From an uncultured Myxococcales bacterium (GTDB lineage Bacteria > Myxococcota_A > UBA9042): a stretch of 51,774 nucleotides of DNA. The translations under genes and the position numbers were made by a program. The stretch covers positions 1 through 51,774 of the forward strand of contig CAITYF010000042.1 in NCBI GenBank assembly GCA_903896545.1. Reading direction: 5' to 3'. The notes under the pieces are model-generated. The model worked only from the letters and a program-made list of their open reading frames with translations. It ran no database searches and had not been told where the DNA came from. The stretch's first letter is position 1. Every line of letters begins with the position of its first letter. Positions 43,522 to 51,663 of the stretch are shown in pieces.

Positions 43522-43550
43522 AAGTTACGGCATTTTGTCAGTCTCGTCAA
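43522..43550 (-). promoter_or_regulatory. rpsT: Sigma-70-type promoter of rpsT
   Basis: On the minus strand TTGACG (43550-43545) and TAACTT (43527-43522) are separated by exactly 17 bases. This is the best housekeeping promoter match I found in the window. It would give an 85-90-base leader before the S20 start codon. It overlaps the 3' end of the neighbouring lipoprotein gene. Confidence 0.7.
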
Positions 43551-44158
43551 GGTGATCCGGCGTCCGCCGCGCCAATCGTTGAGACGTCGTCGCCACCGTA
43601 CGCGTCATCGGTGGCCGAAGGCGCGGGAGAGAGGCCACACACGCCACGATCGCACCAGAGCGCGTGACCGCCCACAGCCGGACACGCGGGATCACCTGCG
43701 CAGGCAAACGTCGCGCACTGACTTGCGGCACACACCCCGGAATAACACGCATCTCCGGCTGTTCCCGTACACGATTCCGCCAAATCCGCGACGACGTCGA
43801 TCGCCGATTCCACGCTGCTCTGGCGCCCCAAATCGTCGGTCACGACAAGGCGCACTGCGTAATGCCCCGGTTGCGTAAAGGTCCACGGCAAGGTCGGCAA
43901 TTGACGATTCACAGCGGGATAGGTCGCGATCTCAAAGCGAAAACCCATGATCCGCGTTCCAGCGAGACCGGGGTCAGAATCCGGCGCCTTGGCGATCGCC
44001 GTCGTGCTCGCGTCCAGCAGGATCTCTTGGCCGGTACGCACGGCGACAGGATGCCACAGCCCCGCGATCGGCGGCGGCGGCTCGATCGTCGACGTCTTGT
44101 CGCACCCCACCAGCACGAGCACCAGCGCGATCAAAGGATTTCGTAAGGCTTGCTTCAC
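43547..44158 (-). CDS. PKD/Ig-like lipoprotein with Cys-rich C-terminus
   Basis: 203 residues from the GTG at 44158, preferred because it gives the compact signal MKQALRNPLIALVLVLVGC with lipobox; a GTG eight codons upstream is also open. Residues about 40-130 look like a PKD/Ig domain (GQEILLDAST, PWTFTQPGHYAVRLVVTDDLGR). Then a cysteine cluster of the DxxCYSGVCAASQCATFACAGDPAC type, as found in many myxobacterial surface proteins. The last 25 residues are Asp/Ala-rich. It lies downstream of rimO on the same strand, 69 bases away. Function unknown, probably surface binding. Confidence 0.72.
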   Translation of the reverse strand: MKQALRNPLIALVLVLVGCDKTSTIEPPPPIAGLWHPVAVRTGQEILLDASTTAIAKAPDSDPGLAGTRIMGFRFEIATYPAVNRQLPTLPWTFTQPGHYAVRLVVTDDLGRQSSVESAIDVVADLAESCTGTAGDACYSGVCAASQCATFACAGDPACPAVGGHALWCDRGVCGLSPAPSATDDAYGGDDVSTIGAADAGSP

Positions 44159-44227
44159 GTTTCCCCAGAACAGCCGCGGCACTTACGCGGGCGTCGCGTT
44201 CGAGTCTGTGCGGCGAGCGCGGCGGTG

Positions 44228-45583
44228 TCAAACCACGTGACCGACCAGATCGTGTTCGCTCGCCTGCGTGATGAGCACACGGCGGATCTGCCCGCGCCCG
44301 ACGTCCCGCGGCGCGTCGTTGATGTAGACCACGCCGTCGATCTCCGGCGCCTGTCCCGCTGTCCGACCTTGCAACAACAGGTCCGTCTCGTCGCTGAGCC
44401 CTTCCACGAGCACGTCCAGTTCTTGGCCGATCATGCCTTTGAGGAGTTGCTTGGAAATCGCCGCTTGCGCCTTCATCAGCTTGCTCACGCGCGACTTCTT
44501 CACCGCCGACGTCAGCTGATTTTCCAATCGCGCGCTCAGCGTGCCTTCCTCGCGGCTGTACGCAAAACAGCCCGCGCGGTGGAAGCGCTGCTCTTTCACA
44601 AAGTCGAGGAGCTGCTGGTAGTCCGCCTCGCCTTCACCTGGATGCCCGACAAGGAAGGTCGTGCGCAGCGTGAGCCCCGGAATGCGCCGCCGCATGTTGG
44701 CAAGCAGCGCTTCGATTTCGGCGCGTGTCGTCTTGCGCTTCATCGCCGTCAGCACCCGATCGCTCGCGTGTTGCAGCGGCATGTCGATGTACTTCACGCA
44801 ATTGTCCGTCTCCGCGATCGCGTCCAGAAGCGCGTCAGAGACGTTGTGCGGATACGCGTACATCAACCGCACCCACCGCAGCCCGTCGACCTGCCCCAGT
44901 CCACGCACGAGCTTGGTCAGCGCTTCCGGGTCGTGAATATCCTCGCCGTAGTGCGTCAGATCCTGGGCGACCAGATTGATTTCCACCACGCCGCGTTCAA
45001 CGAGCTGCCTGGCTTCCGCGACGCAATCCGCGACCGTCCGCGAGCGCTGCACGCCGCGCAGCTTGGGAATGATGCAGAAACTGCACGCCTGATCGCAGCC
45101 TTCCGCGATCTTCAGGTAGGTCGAGAAGCTGTCGGGCGCGATCCACCGCGGCTCCAAATGATCCGCGATGTATTCCGGACGCGGCTTGCGCGCCGTCTGC
45201 TGCTGCGCCACGCCCGTTTCAAGGCCCAAGCGCGTCGCCAGGTGGTCGTATTCGCCCGTGCCCAGAAACACGTCCACTTCCGGCAGCTCCGCGGCCAGTT
45301 CTTCCGCGTGGCGCTGCGCCAGACAACCGGCGACGACCAGACGCGTTCCCGGACGCAGCGACTTCACTTCAGCCAGATCCAGAATGGCGCCGACGCTTTC
45401 CTTCTTGGAATCCTCAATGAACGCGCAGGTATTGACGATGAGCAAATCGGCCTCGCTCGCCTCCCCGGTCAACGTATACCCAGCGGCTTCGGCTTGGCCG
45501 AGCATGATTTCACTGTCCACACGGTTCTTTGGGCAGCCAAGGGAAACCATGTGAACGCGTTTGTGCGGTGCTTGAATCGTCAC
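44228..45583 (-). CDS. rimO: Ribosomal protein S12 methylthiotransferase
   Basis: 451 residues from a GTG at 45583, six bases after the M1 peptidase stop. Radical SAM enzyme that thiomethylates an Asp of ribosomal protein S12. The N-terminal MTTase domain has VSLGCPKNRVDSEIMLG, typical of RimO rather than MiaB, plus later Cys ligands in VNTCAF and AGCLAQR for the auxiliary cluster. The radical SAM CxxxCxxC is in IAEGCDQACSFCIIPKLRG. A TRAM-like C-terminal region (about 380-445) follows, with GQELDVLVEGLSDETDLLLQGRTAGQAPEIDG. Its place behind a secreted peptidase is unusual. Confidence 0.94.
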   Translation of the reverse strand: MTIQAPHKRVHMVSLGCPKNRVDSEIMLGQAEAAGYTLTGEASEADLLIVNTCAFIEDSKKESVGAILDLAEVKSLRPGTRLVVAGCLAQRHAEELAAELPEVDVFLGTGEYDHLATRLGLETGVAQQQTARKPRPEYIADHLEPRWIAPDSFSTYLKIAEGCDQACSFCIIPKLRGVQRSRTVADCVAEARQLVERGVVEINLVAQDLTHYGEDIHDPEALTKLVRGLGQVDGLRWVRLMYAYPHNVSDALLDAIAETDNCVKYIDMPLQHASDRVLTAMKRKTTRAEIEALLANMRRRIPGLTLRTTFLVGHPGEGEADYQQLLDFVKEQRFHRAGCFAYSREEGTLSARLENQLTSAVKKSRVSKLMKAQAAISKQLLKGMIGQELDVLVEGLSDETDLLLQGRTAGQAPEIDGVVYINDAPRDVGRGQIRRVLITQASEHDLVGHVV

Positions 45584-45589
45584 TGTGAG

Positions 45590-47608
45590 CTAAAACTCCT
45601 CAGCTTCCGTGCCAAACCAGTTGTTCAGCTCAGTCGCGTCATCGCCATCGACAGAACCGTCGACGGCAAGATCGTAAAGCTCATTCCACGATGTGTCTGG
45701 AAAAAAGAACGTTTTGCCATTGCCCCACGTACGTACGACGCCACGACCTTGGCGATAGGCCATGTCGATGAGGTCCGCGCCGTCGACCAAACCGCTCAGG
45801 TTGACGTCGCCCGGCGTGCCGACGACGAACTTGCGGAGCAACTGCCGCTGCCAATCGCACTTCACGCGCAAAGGCGCCGACGGCACTGCAAATTCCTGCA
45901 CCTGCGGTTCATCCGCGATAGCTTGAACGTCCATCACGACGTCGAACGGCGCGCTGGCGACTGTCTCGATGTGTACGGGCAAGCGGAAGCGATACGGCTT
46001 GATCTTGGCATCCGCCGGTTGCACGACGCGGACCCGGACGCTCCACGTACCGTCTTCATGGTGAATCGGGCGCGCCGAGACTTGCGCCTTGATGAGGCCT
46101 ACGCGGCTGAACCACTGCGTGAAGAACCAGCCGAGGTCCAGACCGGAGGTCTTTTCCACAACCGCACGCAGCTGCGCGAGTGACGCGTAGTCGCGGCCAT
46201 ACTTCTTGCCGTACTCGCCCAGCGCCTTCGTCATCACTTCATCGCCTACTTCCCGGCGCAGCATGTCAAAGACGACGGCGCCCTTGTGGTAGATGATGTC
46301 GACGTACTTGGCGGCGGAGTAGACGCCGGACGAGTTCACCGCTTTGTCTTCCGCAATCGCAACGGTGTAGGCAAAGCTCAGGTTATTGGTCAGCATTTGC
46401 GAGCGGTTGCCGAGGTTGACTTCGGTATACCAGCAGCTGGAGAACTCCGAGAGCGACTCCGACAAGCAGACATCGCCCAAGCCCTGCGGTGCCACGTAAT
46501 TGCCCCACCACTGGTGCGCGATCTCGTGCGCGAGCAGTTCCACAGCCTGCGACCAACCGTTATTGTCCGGCGCACCGTCAAAAACGCTCTGAATCGCGAA
46601 GATGCCCATCAGGAACGACTCGCCGCCGCCGAAGTTGTCCGACAACTGGATCATGTTCAGATCCGTCCACGGGAACTTGGTCATGTTCTTGCCGTAGAAC
46701 GCCAGCACGTCGCTCACCAGTTTGGCGATCGTGCCCGCGTTGCTGGCGTAGCTGCTGATGGTGTAGATGCGGATCGGGTTGTTGTCCTCGCTTTTGCTCT
46801 CAAAAAGCTTGTACGAGGAGATCGCGAACGCGTCGTTGTGCTCGCTGCGTTCGGGCTGCTCGAAGTGCCACAGCTTGTGCCCGTCCGCGAGGATTTCCAC
46901 GCCTTTTGGCAGGCCGGTGCCCGCAGCGACTTCATTTGCACCCGTCCGAATGTGCAGCTTCGACGAGAACGGCGTGTGACCGTCATTGTACGGATTGACG
47001 CCGACCGAACCCGCCATCCAGTGGTAAGTGCCCTGCGTGTTGCACTGCAGGAAGCCCTGGAAGCCCTGCCCGCAGGCCAACTTCACGACGCGGTGAAGCT
47101 TGAGGATGAACTCACTTTCCGCTGTCGCCGCGCTCGGCAACTCCACGGTGTACGACGAATTCGCCGAGCCAAGCCCGCCCACCGTCGTCTTCAACGGCTG
47201 GTCGTCCGCGGTGGTCACGGTCCACGTCTCGCCGTTGTCGCCGTAGAACATCAGCGCGTTCACGCCTTTGTCGGTCACGTGCACCGTCAGCAGCGAGTCC
47301 GTGGTGACTTGCGTGTTCTTGGTGTCCAGATCGACCGTGATGTCCTGATGCAGCACCGTCCACGCCGACGCGCCAAGGTTGGCAAAATTCGCCGCGCCCA
47401 ACGCCGCAGTTTCGTCCGTTTGACCCGGCAACTTGCGGTGCGCGTGCGCCGCCTCCCGCTCCTGCCATGCGCGACGGTTCGCCAGCGACGTGCCCGGCAG
47501 CGTGGGCATGTCCGCGCCCTCCAGAAAGGTTGGCAACGTGGGCGTCGCCGCCAGAACGGGCGCGGTCAGATAGGTACACAGCAGCGAGGCAAGAACAAGC
47601 TTCTTCAT
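45590..47608 (-). CDS. Secreted M1-family aminopeptidase with C-terminal dockerin-like module
   Basis: 672 residues; the ATG at 47608 has GAGG six bases upstream. Signal peptide MKKLVLASLLCTYLTAPVLA. M1 zinc site: H361-E-I-A-H365 in AVELLAHEIAHQWWGN, then 18 residues to Glu384 in CLSESLSEF; a substrate-side Glu is in GGGESFLMG and the Tyr of DIIYHKGAVVF fits the family. After a beta domain (about 505-595) come two calcium loops: DVNLSGLVDGAD (601-612) and DLAVDGSVDGDD (646-657), with Asp/Asn/Ser at positions 1, 3, 5, 9 and 12 except Ala648. This is a type I dockerin layout. The cohesin-like gene ends eight bases upstream. Confidence 0.86.
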   Translation of the reverse strand: MKKLVLASLLCTYLTAPVLAATPTLPTFLEGADMPTLPGTSLANRRAWQEREAAHAHRKLPGQTDETAALGAANFANLGASAWTVLHQDITVDLDTKNTQVTTDSLLTVHVTDKGVNALMFYGDNGETWTVTTADDQPLKTTVGGLGSANSSYTVELPSAATAESEFILKLHRVVKLACGQGFQGFLQCNTQGTYHWMAGSVGVNPYNDGHTPFSSKLHIRTGANEVAAGTGLPKGVEILADGHKLWHFEQPERSEHNDAFAISSYKLFESKSEDNNPIRIYTISSYASNAGTIAKLVSDVLAFYGKNMTKFPWTDLNMIQLSDNFGGGESFLMGIFAIQSVFDGAPDNNGWSQAVELLAHEIAHQWWGNYVAPQGLGDVCLSESLSEFSSCWYTEVNLGNRSQMLTNNLSFAYTVAIAEDKAVNSSGVYSAAKYVDIIYHKGAVVFDMLRREVGDEVMTKALGEYGKKYGRDYASLAQLRAVVEKTSGLDLGWFFTQWFSRVGLIKAQVSARPIHHEDGTWSVRVRVVQPADAKIKPYRFRLPVHIETVASAPFDVVMDVQAIADEPQVQEFAVPSAPLRVKCDWQRQLLRKFVVGTPGDVNLSGLVDGADLIDMAYRQGRGVVRTWGNGKTFFFPDTSWNELYDLAVDGSVDGDDATELNNWFGTEAEEF

Positions 47609-47616
47609 GACGTGCC

Positions 47617-48246
47617 TCACTTGTTTTGCCAAACGATTTCAAGGTGGCCCCAGTCCGTCGGCACGTCCGTGTACGCGCCGTTCCGAACTACCAACGTATT
47701 GGGATCAAACGAGATCGTCGTCGCGCCCTTCTTCAGCATTTCGAACTCCAGCACCAGCCACGTTTCCTTGGTCACTTTCGCGCCATAAGGCGTGTCAAAC
47801 GGCGACGGGACGTTCGAAAAACGCGCGCCGCCGAGCAGGATGCGACCCGTTGGCGCTTCCTTGGCGACTGCGCGCGGCTTGTAGTCGCTTGTGTTCTTGT
47901 CCGAACCGAGCGGCACGGCGTTGGCTTGCATCAGCGTCAGCTGTAGCACCGCGGGATCGTAGTGAAGATGCCCGGCGATCCCGAACAAGTCCTTGAAATC
48001 GCTGATCGCAACTTCGACGTGCACGCGCTGCGTGTCGGTCCAGGACCCTTCAAAAGAGACAGCACCCGTCGTCGCCGTTCCACCCACTGGCAGAAAGACC
48101 GGCGCAGTACCCTGCGTCGTCACCTGAGCGTCGACGTCGGCAGCGCCAACCGTGGCGTCATCAACTGCTTGAACAGCCGAATCTTCACCACACGACGCGA
48201 GGCCCAAGGCCAAGAGAAGTGCAGCGATAACATTTTGAACTTGCAT
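47617..48246 (-). CDS. Cohesin-like lipoprotein
   Basis: 209 residues; GAGGA is six bases before the ATG. Lipobox LASC (Cys19), then an Asp/Ala/Val linker. The rest forms one beta-rich domain: VHVEVAISDFKDLFGIAGHL, then HYDPAVLQLTLMQANAVPLG, GRILLGGARFSN, WLVLEFEMLKKGATTISFD and NTLVVRNGAYTDVP. The order of strands, the 'i.gf.h.l.YDp..L.l' core and the 'L..l.F...k.G...i.f' core are those of cohesin-type domains. The next gene on the same strand encodes a peptidase with a dockerin-like tail, so the two probably bind. By-eye assignment; a related Ig-like fold is the alternative. Confidence 0.65.
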   Translation of the reverse strand: MQVQNVIAALLLALGLASCGEDSAVQAVDDATVGAADVDAQVTTQGTAPVFLPVGGTATTGAVSFEGSWTDTQRVHVEVAISDFKDLFGIAGHLHYDPAVLQLTLMQANAVPLGSDKNTSDYKPRAVAKEAPTGRILLGGARFSNVPSPFDTPYGAKVTKETWLVLEFEMLKKGATTISFDPNTLVVRNGAYTDVPTDWGHLEIVWQNK

Positions 48247-48444
48247 CGAAAGTCCTCACGCGCTACAGACGTTCGACGCGGATGCGGCGAACAGCGGCAG
48301 GCAAAGTAGCGGAATGCTCGGCCTGTCGCAATCACCGAACGCGCAAGGTAGCCGTCGTGAACCTTCTCTGACCGCTCGGCAACAGAAGGATCGAGGACCG
48401 GGCAGGCGCCCCGGCAGGCGCGGCAAATGGCACAGGTGAGAAGC

Positions 48445-49065
48445 ATGGCCATCGTTCCCGATCGCGACGAACGTCTGGAATCAGACGCCCAGGATCAAGC
48501 GCTTGTGCTCGCGTATCAGCGCGGCAATGGCCACGCGTTGAGCGAACTGTACCGGCGGCACAGTCGCCGCGTGGAGTCCGTGGCGCGGAACCTGCTGGGC
48601 GCGTCAAGCGAATTGGAAGACGTCGTGCAGGACGTGTTCATCGAGCTGCAGCGCGCGCTCTACCGCTTCCGCGGCGATTCGCGCTTCACGACGTGGCTGC
48701 ACCGCATCACCGTGAACGTGGCACTGCAATACCTCCGTCGCGGGCGGCGCAAAGGCTGGCTGCGTTGGGTCGGGCTGGATAACGTCATGGAATCGCAGAG
48801 TCGAGCGACCCATACGGAAGGTCGGATCGAAGCGCGGGACACGTGCCGCGCGCTCTATGAAGTCCTCGGTGACATTTCCGAGAAGAAGTATGTGGTATTT
48901 GCGCTGTACGAGTTGGAAGGGATGTCTCTCGAAGAGATTGCAACAACCCTCGACATCGGTGTGAACACTGTAAAGTCGCGACTTTTCCACGCGCGGCAGG
49001 AAGTTTTTGAGGCGGCACGTGCCAAAGGCGTGTTGCCCAGCCACGCACTACAGGTGATCAAATGA
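48445..49065 (+). CDS. ECF-type RNA polymerase sigma factor
   Basis: 206 residues from the ATG at 48445 (AGGTGAG just upstream); an ATG six codons earlier is open. Sigma region 2: LVLAYQRGNGHALSELYRRH, then LEDVVQDVFIELQRALYRF, TTWLHRITVNVALQYLRR. Region 4: VFALYELEGMSLEEIATTLD, then GVNTVKSRLFHARQEV. The gene overlaps the FecR-type regulator as ATGA. Divergent from the cohesin-like gene with 198 bases between. Such sigma factors are held inactive by the coupled membrane protein and released by an envelope signal. Confidence 0.92.
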   Translation: MAIVPDRDERLESDAQDQALVLAYQRGNGHALSELYRRHSRRVESVARNLLGASSELEDVVQDVFIELQRALYRFRGDSRFTTWLHRITVNVALQYLRRGRRKGWLRWVGLDNVMESQSRATHTEGRIEARDTCRALYEVLGDISEKKYVVFALYELEGMSLEEIATTLDIGVNTVKSRLFHARQEVFEAARAKGVLPSHALQVIK

Positions 49066-50309
49066 GCCCGATCGACAACAACACGTGCCCGGATTCGGCC
49101 GTTTGGCTGGACTTGTTCGACGCACGGCATCGCGAGACGCCCGCGGACGCGGCGCTGCACGAACACTTGTCGGCGTGCACGACCTGCACCGCGGTTGCCG
49201 ATGACGTGCGCAAGTACCAGACGCTGCTGCTGCGCGGTCGCGCGCCCGGTTTGACGCAGGAACAGCGCCAGAGCCTGGATGAACGCGTGCACCTGCTGTC
49301 CGGACGCTGGCAAAAGCCGCCGCGCGTGTCGCCTGGATTCGTCTGGGGGCTGGCGCTCGCGAGCGCTGCGGCGCTGGTCTTTGTGACTGCACAGCCGTTT
49401 CTGGAGAAGTCGCATCAGAATCAGGTGGCTTTTCAGCAGATGGTGATCGATTCGACAGCGCCGTCCGTGGACAATCCCGGCGCGGGCGTCATCACCAGTC
49501 TGGTGGAAGGCGACGTGGAGATCGCGGCGCGCGATGGCCGTTGGCGCAAGCTGACGGGTGGCGACACGCTGCGCTTTGGTCACCGGCTGCGGACGCCAAA
49601 ATTGGCGGCACACGCGAGTCGCGTGGTGGTGCCGGGACGTTTTGAGCTGCAGCTCGCGCCGAACACCGAGCTGGACGTGCTGGCGATGGCCGACCGCGAC
49701 GCGTTCCTGCGGCTGCGCCACGGTGAAGTCGAGTGCCAGGTGGACAAACTCAAGGCGGGTCAGCGCTACGGCGTGATGTTTGCCGGCTTCCGCGCTTCGG
49801 TCGTCGGTACGCGCTTTGTCATTCGCCACGACGACAACGACTCTGGCGTCGCCGTGCAAGTGACCGAAGGCGCGGTTCGCGTGGATCAGGCGGATGATCC
49901 GTATGCGTTGCCCGGTGACACGCTGACGATGGTGCGCGCGGGCAATCGCTGGCAGTACGCCGGTGGGCGCATGGCGCTGGAGCCGATCCCCGCCGTTGCG
50001 CCGGTACAAGCGCTGCCGGCGGCGCAGGTGGAGCCAGTCGTCGCCCCGGCTGCCGAGCCCGTTGGCGCGCCTGAAGCTGCCGCCGTGCCGGTTGCAGCGC
50101 GTGCGGTGGCGCGTCCGACCGATCGCGCCGCTTCGACCGTCGTCGTGGAAAAGGCGACGCCGCGTGCGTACAACTTCCCGGCGGCGACCGCGTTGCAGCC
50201 GCATGCGATTGTGATTGAAGTGCCGCCGCAGCAGATGCCACCGCCTGAGCAGATGCCGATCCACCCGTCTGCGCCGGGGCATGCGGAGACGCCGGGGTTT
50301 GAGCGGTAG
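49062..50309 (+). CDS. Membrane anti-sigma factor with FecR domain
   Basis: 415 residues. N-terminal zinc-finger anti-sigma part with H35-x3-C39-x2-C42 (HEHLSACTTC). One transmembrane helix about 93-110 (FVWGLALASAAALVFVTA). A FecR-like periplasmic domain about 145-290: GVITSLVEGDVEIAARDGRW, DTLRFGHRLRTPKLAAHASR, RLRHGEVECQVDKLKAGQR, FRASVVGTRFVIRHDDN and GAVRVDQADD. The rest is Ala/Pro-rich, ending with a Pro/Gln segment. It is coupled to the ECF sigma gene by a 4-base overlap, so it is presumably its anti-sigma factor. No TonB receptor lies next to it, unlike the E. coli FecR system. Confidence 0.88.
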   Translation: MSPIDNNTCPDSAVWLDLFDARHRETPADAALHEHLSACTTCTAVADDVRKYQTLLLRGRAPGLTQEQRQSLDERVHLLSGRWQKPPRVSPGFVWGLALASAAALVFVTAQPFLEKSHQNQVAFQQMVIDSTAPSVDNPGAGVITSLVEGDVEIAARDGRWRKLTGGDTLRFGHRLRTPKLAAHASRVVVPGRFELQLAPNTELDVLAMADRDAFLRLRHGEVECQVDKLKAGQRYGVMFAGFRASVVGTRFVIRHDDNDSGVAVQVTEGAVRVDQADDPYALPGDTLTMVRAGNRWQYAGGRMALEPIPAVAPVQALPAAQVEPVVAPAAEPVGAPEAAAVPVAARAVARPTDRAASTVVVEKATPRAYNFPAATALQPHAIVIEVPPQQMPPPEQMPIHPSAPGHAETPGFER

Positions 50310-50404
50310 GCGTGTGGCGTGGGAGCACGCGGGCCAGCGGTGCGAAACTCCGCCACAAGTTGCTACGCTGCCGCAGCGACACGCGTCGCAGCCGCGAGAA
50401 CCCG

Positions 50405-50725
50405 ATGAACGCAGACGACATCGTGACCGAGAGCGTCCGCCGCATTGCCGCGCAATTCGCGCCGCGACGCATCGTGCTATTTGGCTCGCGGGCACGGGGC
50501 GACGCGAGCACGGACTCTGACTTCGACCTGCTGGTGGTCGTGGACGGCGAGCCGGACTGCCATCAGGTCGCTGGGGCAATCCGCTGGGCGCTGCGCGACC
50601 TGCCGACGTCGTTTGACATCCTGGTCGAGTCGAGCGCGCATTGGCAGAAGTGGCGACACGTCCGGCCGGCGCTGGAACACGCGATTGACCGCGATGGGCG
50701 GGTGGTGCTCGATGCCGCCGCGTGA
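50405..50725 (+). CDS. MNT-type nucleotidyltransferase (antitoxin of MNT/HEPN pair)
   Basis: 106 residues from the ATG at 50405. Pol-beta-like minimal nucleotidyltransferase with RIVLFGSRARGDASTDSD followed by FDLLVVV; the G-S and D-x-D metal pair are intact. In characterised pairs such proteins AMPylate the HEPN partner and neutralise it. The last 14 bases overlap the next gene. Confidence 0.88.
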   Translation: MNADDIVTESVRRIAAQFAPRRIVLFGSRARGDASTDSDFDLLVVVDGEPDCHQVAGAIRWALRDLPTSFDILVESSAHWQKWRHVRPALEHAIDRDGRVVLDAAA

Positions 50726-51116
50726 GTTGTTGCGCGAGCTGGCCCAGTCCTGGCTCGACAAGGCCAAGGGCGACCCGGAGTTTGCCTACCCCGGTCGGGA
50801 ACGTGAGCGCGCGCCCGGCTGGGGCATCGCGTTTCATTGCCAACAGGCCGTTGAGAAAGCGCTGAAAGGCGCGATCACGTTGCAGGATGCTGAGGTGCCG
50901 AGAACCCACGACGTCGTGCGGCTCCGCGCCGCGCTGCTGGAGCTCGGGACTGCGTCGCCACTTCACGACGTCGAAGTGCAGGCGCTGCTGCCTTACGCGG
51001 TGGATGACCGTTACCCGCGCCTGACGTTGTCGGCGGTGTCGCGGGAGGAAGCGCTGCTGTTGCTGCCAGTGGCAGAGCGGACGGTGGCTTGGCTGGCTGG
51101 GTTGGTCGAGGCGTGA
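50712..51116 (+). CDS. HEPN-domain protein (toxin partner of MNT)
   Basis: 134 residues from the ATG at 50712, overlapping the MNT gene by 14 bases. Helical HEPN fold: ELAQSWLDKAKGDPEFAYPG, then GIAFHCQQAVEKALKGAI, PRTHDVVRLRAALLELG, and a C-terminal helix ending LPVAERTVAWLAGLV. HCQQAVEKALKG and THD-x2-RL are the PF05168-type marks. A clear R-x4-6-H ribonuclease motif is not obvious, so toxicity is not assured. Confidence 0.86.
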   Translation: MPPRELLRELAQSWLDKAKGDPEFAYPGRERERAPGWGIAFHCQQAVEKALKGAITLQDAEVPRTHDVVRLRAALLELGTASPLHDVEVQALLPYAVDDRYPRLTLSAVSREEALLLLPVAERTVAWLAGLVEA

Positions 51117-51137
51117 CTGGTGGTGCGCGGCTCGACC

Positions 51138-51540
51138 GTCTTGGAACCGTGCGGGTGAGTGGGCGGGCCACCATCCGGGAACACCGACCTGCTTACTGAC
51201 GTACCCACGTCACGGCAACCCCAATGGAACCGCGCGCGTAAGCAAGCGGGCCACCATCTCGAAACACCGACCCGCTTACTGACGTGCGCGGTTCCACGGG
51301 GACCGTGCGGGACTGCGGGTGCACGGACCCGCTCACCGACGTACCCTCGTCACGGCAACCCTAATGGAACCGCGCGCGTAAGCAAGCGGGCCACCATCCC
51401 GGAACACGGACCCGCTCACTGACGTGCGCGGTTCCACGGGGACCGTGCGGGACTGCGGGTGCACGGCCCCGCTCACCGACGTACTCAGGTGGGGGGGCAA
51501 CCCCAATGGAGCCGCGCGCGTGAGCAACGTGCGCGGCCTG
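51138..51540. repeat. About 140-bp tandem repeats with internal inverted repeat
   Basis: The text GACCGTGCGGGACTGCGGGT occurs at 51301 and at 51441, and CAACCC at 51216, 51356 and 51498, giving a period of 140-142. Each full unit holds inverted arms of about 28 bases: at 51225-51252 TGGAACCGCGCGCGT..., and at 51269-51296 ...ACGTGCGCGGTTCCA, matching at 24 of 28. Partial units lie at 51138 and 51508. No gene is visible. It resembles a clustered palindromic intergenic element. Confidence 0.75.
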
Positions 51541-51663
51541 ACCGGTCTTGGCGTGTCGTGACGGCACTGGTCCGTCTGGTCGCCCGGCGCCGGTTCTGTC
51601 TCGGTGCCATGTCCAGCTTTTCCCTGTCAATACAAGCCGCTAGCGCGTCTTTTCAGGGGAACG

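Noticed and set aside
44150..46183. Plus-strand frame of 677 codons opposite rimO and the M1 peptidase
   Set aside because: It spans two genuine minus-strand genes and their junction; no signature or ribosome binding site.
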